From positions 7,501-20,733 of the forward strand of contig JAHBMJ010002265.1 in the NCBI GenBank assembly GCA_018398765.1: DNA of 13,233 nucleotides, given 5' to 3'. Within the stretch, counting starts at the first letter, position 1; every line of letters begins with the position of its first letter. The stretch comes from Chromera velia (lineage: Eukaryota > Sar > Chromeraceae). The position numbers and the translations under genes were made by a program. The notes below the pieces were generated by a model. The model saw nothing but the letters and a program-made list of their open reading frames with translations. It was not told where the DNA came from and did not search any database. This document shows positions 1-8,444 of this stretch, one piece after another.

Positions 1-36
1 AAAACAGTGAAGCGGCGCTTTTTTCCGGTCATTGCT

Positions 37-105
37 CATTCATTCATTCATTCACTATTCTTCTAATTCATCCATTCCTTCATTCATCCATTCATTCATT
101 CATTC
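37..105. repeat. CATT tetranucleotide repeats in intron
   Basis: Two blocks of CATT/CATC repeats, 37-52 and about 69-105. They run right up to the splice acceptor of the first GPAT exon and so supply its pyrimidine-rich tract. Confidence 0.85.
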
Positions 106-107
106 AG

Positions 108-206
108 ATAGAGGGCGATTCCCATTTGAAGACTATTTCAGACGCCCTGCAAGCAGGGGAAAACGTCGTCCTGCTCTCGAATCACCAGTCGGAGGCGGAC
201 CCCCAA
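108..206 (+). CDS. ATS1: GPAT exon with HX4D catalytic motif
   Basis: 33 codons in phase 0, between the acceptor CAG at 105-107 and the donor GTCAGTCA at 207. It encodes [17 protein letters not shown]; the His and Asp of HX4D form the charge relay that deprotonates the glycerol-3-phosphate hydroxyl in this family. Positions 1-107 before it are intron, rich in CATT repeats. Confidence 0.93.
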
Positions 207-738
207 GTCAGTCACTTCCTTTCTTTGTTTGTTTTTCCTCCCTCCCTCTTCGGATGCCATTCCCTTCTTCATCAATCCTTTCACTCATTTGGCTCCCTCC
301 CTCTAACCACAAATCTCTGCTGAGCCTGCAGAAAGGGTGGGTAATCACTCCATCAAAATAAAGAAGAAGTGACCTCGCTGATTGAGGGACGAGTCACGGA
401 AGGTGGAGTGGAGGAGGGGTGCTCACTTCCAGTTTCGAAATTCTGAAGGATGGATGGATACACACATTGATCGAAAAATGCTTAAACTTGTTCCCGAAAC
501 CAATCCCCACATTACTTGTGCATGGATACGTGTGTGGACATGTATGCATACACTGACACACTATCTCATACACACGCACATACGTCAATACATACACTCA
601 CGCACGTGCACGCACACACGCACACACGCACGCGCACACACACACATTTGCGTATGCAGGTGATGTCAATTCTGCTGGATCAACTCGGGTTCTCCCATCT
701 GGGAGAGCAGTTGATCTGCGTTGCTGGGCACAGGTGGG

Positions 739-778
<40 letters not shown>

Positions 779-2518
779 GTTTCTTTTATTCCTTTCTTCT
801 TTCCTTCCTTCCTTCCTTCCTTCCTTCATTCATTCATTCCTTCCTTCGTTCGTGTCTCTTTGCCGCTTTTTTTCTTCTCACTCTTCTTCTTTTTTGAGGT
901 AGTTCTGCGATTCTTTTGTGCAGGATAGATAGAGCAAGGAGCCGTTCTTTTTCGTGTTTTTGTTTTGATGTTATCGTGCATGAATGAATCCTCCCTCCAT
1001 TTCGAATGTTTGTTCGGTTGGGAATGTTTGTGAGGGAAGGAGTGAATGAGCATATATAGGTGGAATGTGTGGGTGGACACATGCACGCACGCACACACGC
1101 ACGCACACACGCATGCACGTGCAACTACAAACAATTGCAGAGTGACCTCAGACCCCCTCTCCGTCCCCTTCTCGATGGGGAGGAACCTGGTGTGCATCCA
1201 CTCAAAGAAACACATCGACAACCCTCCAGAGATGAAGGCGGAGAAGCAGAGACAAAACCTTGAGAGCATGCAGGCGCTTCAGGTCAGTCAGTCAGTTCGT
1301 CAGTCAGAACTTTTCAGAGTTTATCCTCTGTATATGGTTCAAAATATGTAGACGACACACCTTTTTGTGCTCTCACGTGCACGATTGAGTCTGCTTCGAC
1401 AAAATTTAAAAAGGGCTCTCTCTCTCTCCCCCTCCCTCTCTTGACGGGAACAGTGCAGCCCAAGTCAAGCAGAATGGAATAAAAAGGAAGGAAGGAAGGA
1501 AGGAAGGAGGAAAGAGAAGAGCGGAGGAGAGGATCGGAGGGTAGTCAAGTCAACACTAGGTACAGAGCAGAGACCAAACACAGAAGGAACTGAAGGTCCG
1601 AAATTGGACGCAAAAATCCGTAGGCAGGGGGACGCGTGGGTCCCGGAGTTAATCAGCATCAGGAAAAGGAGGGGAGGGCAAAGTTTCACAGACAGAATTG
1701 ATTGATCAGCTGATCCATCGATCGGTCGGTCGGTCGACCATACAGGCGGAAGAGTCGAAGTCAGACAGAAGCAGACCAGAAGTTTGAGCTACAGAGCACA
1801 GAGACAAAAAAACAAAAACATATCCGTGCAAGGATGGAAAGGAAAACTCGAAGTCTTTCACTTTCTTCTCTTTGCTTCTTTATGGATCTGATCGGTTTTC
1901 AGTCACGGCTTCGCATGGTGTCAGAGGAACAGAGGAAGGCGTATGAAGACAACAGAGGAAGGAGTAGGAGTTTGCCTGCCTCTTCTCCCCTTCTCTTTTT
2001 CTCTTTCTGCGGTTCTCTGCTGAGGGTGATCAACTGAGGAGGAATTGGGGTTGGGGGTGCGTTGTGGTTTTCACCCACAAGCAAGGCGCTGTGCATGTTT
2101 GTTTTTTTTTTCTGTGTTTCTTTTGCTCTCTTGCTCTCATTCGGTGTGTGTGTGTGTGTGTGTGTGTGTAAGTGTGTGTGTGCAGGACCTGTTCACTACA
2201 GGCGGCGCTTTGATCTGGGTGGCCCCCTCAGGAGGAAGGGACCGGCCGGACCCAGAGGCGCCGGGAGAGTTCAAAGTCGACCCTTACGATCCCAAAAGCG
2301 TGCAGGTGAGAGAGGAATGGAGGGAGGTCAAACAAAGGAAGGACGGACAAGCTTACTTACTGAAAACGAAAGAAAGAATAGCTGTCAGCCAAGTGCACAT
2401 CTGAACGGACTACCCGTATTAGTGAGTGTGCGTGTGTGTGTGTGTGTGAGTGAGAGAGAGAGAGAGAGAGAGAGAGTGAGCGGGTGAGTGAGTGAGTGTC
2501 TCTGTGTGTGTGTGCGTA

Positions 2519-2563
<45 letters not shown>

Positions 2564-3219
2564 GTCCGTGCGTGCTTGTCTGTGTGTGTTTATGTGCGTG
2601 TGTTTGTGTGCCTGTGCGTGCGTGCGTGCGCGCGCGCGCGTTTGGTTGCGTGTGTATGTGTGAGAGAGAGAGAGACAGAGAGCGAGAACGAGAGTCAGCA
2701 TGTATCTATGTGTGGTGATGAGACATGCGCGTTTTTTTCTTTCTTCAGATGTCACTCCTCTCTCTTTTTCTTTCCCTCTCTGTCTCTGTGCAGATGTTTC
2801 GAGTAATGGCCAAAAAATCCAAAAAGAACTGCCACTTTTATCCCCTCGCCCTCTGCACCCACCACATCCTCCCCCCCCCCGCCACAGTCAACAAAGACCT
2901 AGGGGAAGAGCGGAGGGTCAGTCAGTCAGTATATGGGCAGTACGAGTCAAGACAAGACAATGCAGGGCAACATATGCGTATCGACACTGACCACCACGTT
3001 CGTGGCTTCTGCATGTCAATACGACCCATGCGGCTGTTCCAGAAAGGAATCGAAAGAAAAAAAGAAAAATCTTCGTTGTGCTTGTGTCGGGTATCCGGCC
3101 GCATGGATCAGTCATCGCGTTGAAAAGTTGTTTCCTTCTATTGAAGCTTCACGCTTGTCGTGTGTGTACACGAAGGGAAAAGAGAAGAGGAGCAGAGTAG
3201 TGTCCGGATACGTACGTAT

Positions 3220-3256
<37 letters not shown>

Positions 3257-3916
3257 ATGTTGAGAAGGAACACGGAGATGCTACTGTTCTCCTTTCTTTT
3301 AGTTGTTTCGCTTCCTCTTCTGCATCTGCCTGTGCTTGTTTTGTTTTGTTCTCATCAGATAGATGCCCTCTTCGGTCCCTCACTCCCTCCCTGCCAGCTT
3401 GACCTTCGGGTGTGGCTGTCCGTCCCTTCGAGTTGTTTTGTCGCATTCGTTTTGGCTTTGGGGGCTTTGCATTCATTGTTTGAAAAAATTTTGGGGGCTT
3501 TGCATTCATTGTCTGAAAAAACTTTGGGGGCTTTGCATTCAGGTGAGGGAGGTAGGGTGCGACTTTGCCGGAAGGCCTCTTGAGCCAGATCTGCGCCTGG
3601 ATCGGGCCCCCCAGTACCCGATCAGGGAGGGAGGTAGATAGATGGATGCGTATGTACGTATGTATGTGCACATATGGGCGGGTAGGGTTTCCGCGAGCAC
3701 ACAAGGATACACGCACACACGCATGCCTACAGACGTATTCACGTTCCACTTTGTGTCCTCTCATCGCAGGTCCGATTTTCGCCCGTCGGGTTTGCGTTGG
3801 GTCCAGAGGTGACGGAGGAGGCCGCGGAGGCGGGGGGGAAGGGTAAGGGCGCCGTGGCAGAGACAGCGCAGGAGTGGGTCATGCAGGGGTATGAGCGAGT
3901 AAAGATTGTATCATAA
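108..3916 (+). CDS. ATS1: Plastid-type glycerol-3-phosphate acyltransferase, six 3' exons (5' partial)
   Basis: The gene transfers an acyl chain from acyl-ACP to sn-1 of glycerol-3-phosphate in the plastid, giving lysophosphatidic acid; this role is known from the plant ATS1 family. Six exons join in frame into about 234 residues that follow the plant enzyme block by block: the HX4D catalytic motif in SNHQSEADP, then PFSMGRNL and SKKH, then [12 protein letters not shown], then [10 protein letters not shown], then a GE-R-V-F-VG-AL-PE stretch. The Lys-His of SKKH and the two Arg of GGRDRPDP match the residues known to bind the phosphate of glycerol-3-phosphate in the squash enzyme. All five introns are GT-AG; phases are 0, 2, 0, 0, 0. 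The transit peptide and N-terminal helical domain lie upstream of the window. The end at TAA 3914-3916 is a choice: the tail is shorter than in plants, and donor-like sites at 3891 and 3899 could lead to a further exon. Confidence 0.93.
540..650. repeat. CA/CG-rich dinucleotide tract in intron
   Basis: Imperfect alternating purine-pyrimidine tract of CACA and CGCA units, ending a few bases before the acceptor at 659. A similar shorter tract lies at 1083-1120 in the next intron. Confidence 0.8.
660..733 (+). CDS. ATS1: GPAT exon 2 in window
   Basis: Acceptor TGCAG ends at 659 and donor GTGGGT starts at 734, giving 24 codons plus two bases (AG) that complete an Arg with the first base of the next exon. 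The stretch LICVAGHR corresponds to the IFVAGDR region of plant enzymes. Confidence 0.9.
738..845. repeat. CT dinucleotide then TTCC tetranucleotide microsatellite
   Basis: Begins at the splice donor of the second GPAT exon: a CT run (about 738-778), then TTCC units (about 803-845) with some TTCA. Entirely intronic. Confidence 0.85.
1141..1282 (+). CDS. ATS1: GPAT exon 3 in window
   Basis: Acceptor TTGCAG ends at 1140; the donor at 1283 is a run of GTCA repeats. It encodes [20 protein letters not shown] followed by H-I-D, matching the plant FSIGRNL and YSKKH blocks. Lys-His of SKKH is expected to contact substrate phosphate. The C-terminal part is a charged helix ending in ESMQALQ. Confidence 0.93.
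1486..1510. repeat. GGAA microsatellite in intron
   Basis: Six tandem GGAA units in the 903-nt intron between the GPAT exons at 1141-1282 and 2186-2305. The rest of that intron (1283-2185) shows no coding signal; it contains a GGTC run near 1724-1735 and a GT run at its 3' end. Confidence 0.85.
2142..2182. repeat. GT dinucleotide tract before GPAT acceptor
   Basis: Near-pure GT run ending directly at the TGCAG acceptor of the exon starting at 2186. A GT run replaces the usual CT-rich tract here. Confidence 0.85.
2186..2305 (+). CDS. ATS1: GPAT exon 4 in window
   Basis: 40 codons in phase 0 between acceptor GTGCAG (preceded by a GT microsatellite) and donor GTGAGA at 2306. It carries [15 protein letters not shown], near-identical to the plant [15 protein letters not shown] block. 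The two Arg are phosphate-binding residues in the plant structure. Confidence 0.95.
2420..2690. repeat. Compound GT/GA microsatellite in intron
   Basis: Alternating blocks of GT, GA, GTGC and GAGA repeats fill most of the 488-nt intron 2306-2793. Long open frames through it on both strands are artefacts of repeat translation (Val-Cys, Arg-Glu, Leu-Ser runs). Confidence 0.9.
2794..2916 (+). CDS. ATS1: GPAT exon 5 in window
   Basis: 41 codons in phase 0; acceptor GTGCAG ends at 2793 and the donor at 2917 is again a GTCAGTCA repeat. It encodes [19 protein letters not shown], matching plant FPLALLCHDIMPPPSQV. The PPP codons form a ten-C homopolymer at 2871-2880, with the frame intact as written. 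Confidence 0.92.
3220..3253. repeat. GA dinucleotide microsatellite
   Basis: Pure GA run of about 15 units inside the 853-nt intron between the fifth and sixth GPAT exons in the window. Confidence 0.85.
3457..3542. repeat. 33-bp minisatellite, about 2.6 copies, in GPAT intron
   Basis: The unit starting TTTGGGGGCTTTGCATTCAT occurs at 3457, 3490 and 3523; the third copy is partial and stops after GCATTCA. Copies one and two differ at only a few bases. The 33-bp period keeps frame on both strands. It lies in intron 2917-3769 and has no counterpart in plant GPAT, so I treat it as non-coding. Confidence 0.85.
3770..3916 (+). CDS. ATS1: GPAT last recognised exon, probable C-terminus
   Basis: Acceptor ATCGCAG ends at 3769. 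[17 protein letters not shown] aligns with the plant FNGAGLSVAPEISFEE region; a low-complexity Glu/Ala/Gly/Lys insert follows, then a helix ending WVMQGYERV comparable to the plant VAMQYNVLK. Reading through reaches TAA at 3914-3916. GTATGAG at 3891 or GTAAAG at 3899 could instead be a donor to an unseen exon. The start is firm, the end is not. Confidence 0.8.
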   Translation, partial: VRFSPVGFALGPEVTEEAAEAGGKGKGAVAETAQEWVMQGYERVKIVS

Positions 3917-4440
3917 TAGAATGATTGATTGATCGATCACGCGCCAAAGTGGTTTGTTTGCATGAAAGGTTTCGCAGGCTTGCAGGGGACTGGCAGCACA
4001 CGAGCGTATGCTCAAGAGGGGAAGAAGGAAAGAAAGAAGGAAACAAACAAACAACCAAGCAAAGGAAGAGAGAGAGAGAAAAAAAAAAAAGAAGTCCTCT
4101 CCTGTCATTTGTCTCTCGCTTGCAAGTGCATGCGCCGACTCGGAGGGAGCGTGGGGGGATTTGCAAAGGAAGGAAGGATGCTGTCTGGAGGGAAGGAGGG
4201 AGGGGAGGAGGGCGGAGCAGCGAAGGGGGTGGGTAGAGGAGACATGTAGGACTGCATGGGACGAGCAGGAAGGAATAAAAGGAAGGAAGCAAAGAGGGGC
4301 ATGTCAGCTGAATTCCTTTTTGGAACCCGACCTGTAGATGTAGATGTGCTCGGATGGATCATTGAGGAGACAGACAGAGAGCGAGAAAGAAAGAAAGGAA
4401 GGAAGGAAGCACGAAAGGGAGAACAAGAAAAAGGAAACAG
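3917..4440. other. Gene-free purine-rich stretch downstream of GPAT
   Basis: Dominated by GGAA, GAAA and AGGG-type purine runs on the + strand. Frames stay open because stop codons are rare in such DNA; their translations are Arg/Glu/Lys/Gly strings without domain character. A final GPAT exon could hide here, but none is convincing. Confidence 0.5.
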
Positions 4441-4447
4441 AGGAAGC

Positions 4448-4497
<50 letters not shown>

Positions 4498-4513
4498 GAG
4501 AGAGAGAGAGAGG

Positions 4514-4559
<46 letters not shown>
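4448..4559. repeat. Long GA dinucleotide microsatellite
   Basis: About 110 bp of GA with occasional AAAG and GGGA interruptions. It produces spurious open frames on both strands (Arg-Glu and Ser-Leu runs). Confidence 0.9.
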
Positions 4560-4563
<4 letters not shown>

Positions 4564-4610
4564 TTGCATTTCAACTATTTGAGTTCCTTTTGGGCCCTGA
4601 ATGTGTGTCG

Positions 4611-4960
4611 AGTGGAAGAATTTTGTCATTGAGTTTTCCTTAGAGAGAGAGAGTGAACAACACCCAGACAGCAAGACAGAGGGATGGAATGAATGAAAGA
4701 AAGAAAGAAAGAAACGATGCGGAGACGATTTTCTGCTTGATGGAGAGGGGACTTTTTTGCTATAACACACGCAAGAACCTTCACAAAAGTGGAAGAATTT
4801 TGTCATTGAGTTTTCCTTAGAGAGAGAGAGTGAACAACACCCAGACAGCAAGACAGAGGGATGGAATGAATGAAAGAAAGAAAGAAACGATGCGGAGACG
4901 ATTTGCTGCTTGATGGAGAGGGGACTTTTTTGCTATAACACACGCAAGAACCTTCACAAA
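4611..4960. repeat. Tandem duplication of a ~175-bp unit
   Basis: Copy one spans 4611-4787 and copy two 4788-4960. Both begin AGTGGAAGAATTTTGTCATT and end CTTCACAAA. They differ by one GAAA unit in an internal microsatellite and by one T/G change in the segment GATTTTCTGC versus GATTTGCTGC. After copy two, AGGGGGGAATTTT looks like a decayed start of a third unit. No coding signal. Confidence 0.95.
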
Positions 4961-4979
4961 AGGGGGGAATTTTGGTTTT

Positions 4980-6250
4980 CGTTCGCCATTTGTTTGATTG
5001 TCTGGTTGTTTATAATTCGGCAGACTGACGCTCAGACCCCTCGGTAGTAATCAAAGTCGGTGGTTTCTTTTTGTCGATCTTTCAAGTCAAGTCAAAGAAA
5101 AAATCTACATGAGGCCGAAGAAAATCTTTTTGCTGGCGGGGGTAGTGGTTAGTAGTGATCGACCTTACTTCTTTAGCATGAAATGAAAACCATTACATGT
5201 GGAGAAATGAGAAGAGAGATTAATGCATAGAATGCTAAACAGAATGCAACTATAGCATGTCCGTGAGAGAAAATGGCGTCGATCGGAGAAAAGTGACTCC
5301 ATTGGGAAAAAAACCTGCAGACAAAAACCAAGTTTCAGACATCAATGTCACATAATATATGATGAGTGATATCAAGGAACATATTGCCCTAGTAGTCTGC
5401 AGCCTAGAATTCTAGAAAGAATCTGTGAATCAGACTCATCATCATCATCATGCGCCATCGCTATCGGTCTATAATAGGCATCTAGCGTTCAGACTGTGAT
5501 GAAGAAAAGTACGAATTTTAGAGAAATATGTTAGCGGACGTGTTTAATTCATGTTTACAGCTTGGCATTTGAACCAAATGATCTGATTGTGATTCAATTA
5601 AATTATAATAAATTCTAATTAATTAAAGCTATGTGTATGATATGAATTATCCAGCGAATTCATACACATTATACATCATTTTATATTACATCCGGCCTAC
5701 AAAACTGAATTCAATTCCCCAGAATTTATTTGAGTACAATTTAATGGAATTAAGTGATATAAGTGATTTAGTGGTGCCGTAGACCACTGTGGCACTGTCG
5801 CGGTTTTGCTTTATGGAGGTCACCTCCGTAAACGGCATTGTTACGGCAAGGGGGTGTATTTTATCATTGAGGCTCAGACGACCCGCCTGGTTCTCCAAGT
5901 CACTAAAAAATAAAAATTAATCTGTTTACGCTATGCATGTTGTACTCTGTGGGCTGTTATAGTCTACAAAGCAAACCATTCATTTCAAATAAAAAATTTA
6001 GTGAAAAATCTAGTTGTTGTTAGTTGTTATTAGTTATTAACAAATTGAAAGCTGGATTTAAAAAGTCAGAAAGACAAACACAAATGAAATTGTACCATAA
6101 ATAAAAACATGACATTTATTAATTAAATTATATAAAATGCAGTGAAACATGGTATTATGTCTAGTATTATGACAGCTGTAACTAGCTGTCTGGCCGCCTA
6201 GACTCTGACCTTGTAGAGACTCCTAAGTCAGTGCTTCAAAGATGCTTCAA
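4980..6250. other. AT-rich, microsatellite-poor gene-free block
   Basis: Base composition changes visibly from the surrounding GC-balanced, repeat-filled DNA to AT-rich sequence with TAATTAA-type words. No exon is recognised. Small items seen: a CAT trinucleotide run near 5437-5452, and a hairpin with arms GACAGCT (6171-6177) and AGCTGTC (6184-6190). A 70-codon open frame on the - strand at 5686-5898 matches nothing I know. Confidence 0.6.
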
Positions 6251-7200
6251 AGTTTATTCAATGCGTCCCTTTGTGACACAAAACATGCACGTATCCACGA
6301 TGCTTAAACTTAGAGCATGAACGAGCATACAGACAGATTTGCATGCGCAATTGTCGCGAAGGCATGCAGATGTGGTGGACCCTTTCTCCGGTGAGGGATT
6401 CTCCTGGCCTTCTCATGGGATGACGCAACGTACTGCATTGTCATGCTAATGGTTTATGTGCCTGTTGTGCACCCTGACTCCGGTCTTTACCATAGATGCA
6501 GAAAATTTGAAGCAGAAAAGTTAAACGGAGACCTGCTGCAGCTCTTTTGTCCAACGACTCCCTCTGCCTGCCTGATTCAGATCGAAAGGTTTCATCATCC
6601 TTCCGTTGATCCGCCTCCCAGGGGTGCGTTTTGATGCATCATGCTGGATCTTGCCCAAGCAATGCCGTACAGAGCTGCACGGAGCATAACAGACAGGAAA
6701 AAAAAAGATTTAATGATCGAATGAAGTAGGGAGCTTGTACGGTCTCAAAAGTACTTCAGAACACTTCACAGTGACCACGCAAAAGCACTTCAGACCGTTT
6801 TTGTTCACCCAAACCAATGAAATTCAATAAGGAGAATCAAGCAAGAGAAACGTGCCGGAAAGAAAACCGAGGCCTCGATCACTGACTTTCTCATAAGACC
6901 TCAATCAATCACCCCCAATGGTTCCAACGGCATCCATCAGCCAGGTCGCACAGCACCATAGACTCGCTCTGCTCGTAGCAATAAGTTTTTTTTTCAGAGC
7001 TAGCGTTGTCATCCGATGCGATGCAGGAACCTCTTTCTTTCTGGGACTCTGTCTCCTTCTCCTTCTTTTGCAGAAACGATCTGCAGGGAGGGAAAGCAGG
7101 AGGGCAGGAAGGAGACGCAAATTAAATTCTGAGATCGAATGGCGGAATGAGTGGAGTGCATAATGTCTGTTCATCCACAAATGATTCCACATTATTCAGT
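6250..7200. other. Gene-free mixed-composition stretch
   Basis: Short open frames exist (+ 6443-6634 and + 6918-7163) but show no recognisable motif or paired splice sites. A short direct repeat TGCTTCAAAG occurs twice near 6231-6251. Nothing else identified. Confidence 0.4.
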
Positions 7201-7202
7201 AT

Positions 7203-7502
7203 GAATCCCTCCCTCGCTCCTCCTCTCTTTTTTTCTCTCTCTCTTCCTAGCTTCCTCCCCCCCACCCCCCGACCCCCCCACCCCTCTCTCTTCTCTCTCT
7301 CTGTCTGTCTCTCCCTCTCTCTTTTCGTTCGTTCGTTCTTTCTTTCTTCCTTCCTTCCTTCCTTCCTTCCTGCCTTCCTGCCTGCCTTCCTTCCTTCCTT
7401 CCTTCCTTTCTTCCTTCTTTCTTTCTTTCTTTCTTTCTTTCGTTCGTTCGTTCGTTCTTTCTTTTTTCTTTCTTTCTTTCTTTCTTTATCTCGCTCTCTT
7501 TA

Positions 7503-7544
<42 letters not shown>

Positions 7545-7683
7545 TGTGTGTGCGTGCGTGTGTGTGTGTGCGTGTGTGTGTGTGTCTGTTTCCGTCTCTT
7601 TCTTTTCTGTCTCTCTCTCTTTCTCTCTCTCTACCCCTCTCTCTTCCTCTCTCTCCCCCCCCCCCCCCCCCCCTCTATCTCTC
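7203..7683. repeat. Compound pyrimidine, GT and poly-C microsatellite
   Basis: In order: CT-rich and C-rich DNA, TTCG units, TTCC and TGCC units, TTTC units, TTCG again, CT run, GT run (about 7527-7585), CT run, a 19-base C homopolymer (7655-7673) and CT. The 262-codon open frame crossing it is a repeat translation (Ser/Phe/Leu then Val-Cys), apart from its 3' end, which enters the candidate gene at 7789. Confidence 0.9.
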
Positions 7684-7788
7684 TTTCACCCTGCTTGGAG
7701 TGGAACTTCTTCATGGCATGGGGACTTTGCATGCCGTGCTTCTCTTTATGATGGATGGCCGCGGTGCTGGTGCGGAACCAATGCAGTG

Positions 7789-8444
7789 ATGCAGGCGTAT
7801 GATGCTTACTTGGCTTTCCGAAAGAGATTTATTCAATCAGTCAGGGGCTCTTGTACATGGAAAGAAAAGTACGTGCAGAGATGCGCATGTGTATTAAACA
7901 AGGTAGGGCAGCCCGGAAAAGGCAGGAATAGATAAAAGAGGGAAACCAAAGAGAAACAGACAAAACGAGAGCAGGACATCAAAGCATGGACTCGCTGGAC
8001 GCATTCCCACCACATGGATAGATGCAGAGACTTGCATGGAAACGGCCCAAATTATGGGGTCATGTTCTGACAGTATGCAGTTACTGCCATGAGTTCATTT
8101 TGACCTGAGGTCATGCTACAACACCCGGTGCTTGTTCAGTGCATTGGCGTAAACGATTAGGCTGGTGGCAATGACCGCAGCAAGCTTCACTTTGTGACGG
8201 AACAAGGTTCGCGATCCAGTTTCTTTCTGTGTGTACGTCTGTGTGTCTGTGTATATACTAATCTAACCTATATATATGCGCGTCTCCCGGCGTCCGAGAT
8301 TGTTGAGCCGCGGCGGGTTTCTTAAAAATGTGCGAATTTGTGTACAGATCGAGTGATGAAGTTTTCTTATCTGCTGCTGTTCAGGGCTATGTTGACAGGG
8401 TCAAGAAGTGCATGAGCGAAGAAACCGACGTACACCCCTGCTGA
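7789..8444 (+). CDS. Candidate small twin-CX9C (CHCH-like) protein, two exons
   Basis: Model: ATG at 7789, exon to 7902, donor AAG|GTAGGG, intron 7903-8384, acceptor CTGTTCAG, exon 8385-8444 with TGA at 8442-8444; both splice sites are phase 0. The 57-residue product has CTWKEKYVQRC encoded before the intron and CMSEETDVHPC encoded after it, each a CX9C. Twin CX9C helical hairpins are typical of small intermembrane-space proteins oxidised by the Mia40 pathway, such as Cox19, Cox23 and Cmc1; that is family knowledge, and function here is inference. Against it: an extra Cys two residues after the first motif, a Pro just before the last Cys, and an unproven start (an upstream exon could join at the TGCAG near 7786 or 7794). 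It sits alone between microsatellite DNA and palindrome-rich DNA. Confidence 0.38.

Noticed and set aside
516-902. Open frames through CA, CT and TTCC repeats in the GPAT intron
   Set aside because: The translation is His-Thr, Ser-Leu and Phe-Pro-Ser runs dictated by microsatellites. Only 660-733 in another frame aligns with GPAT.
3138-3764. 208-codon - strand frame in a GPAT intron
   Set aside because: It lies antisense within intron 2917-3769 and owes its length to the 33-bp repeat and GA/GT tracts; there is no recognisable domain.
4105-4851. 248-codon - strand open frame
   Set aside because: It runs through the GA microsatellite and the tandem duplication; composition is Ser/Leu/Phe repeats with a duplicated segment, and it has no domain character.
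6443-6634. 63-codon + strand frame beginning ATG CTA ATG
   Set aside because: Somewhat protein-like, but no motif, no supporting splice partner and no neighbouring exon, so it is not called as a gene.
6918-7163. 81-codon + strand frame with hydrophobic stretches
   Set aside because: The hydrophobicity comes from T-rich and CTT-rich DNA, and the tail is Arg-rich from purine repeats. No family resemblance.
7147-7788. First part of a 262-codon + strand frame
   Set aside because: Ser/Phe/Leu/Pro and Val-Cys repeats from the compound microsatellite. Only the end of the frame, beyond 7788, has non-repetitive coding character.
8150-8225. Possible tRNA or SINE promoter: TAGGCTGGTGG followed by GGTTCGCGATCC
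   Set aside because: The B-box-like word is present, but no T-stem pairing, acceptor stem or anticodon arm can be built and the A-box match is weak.
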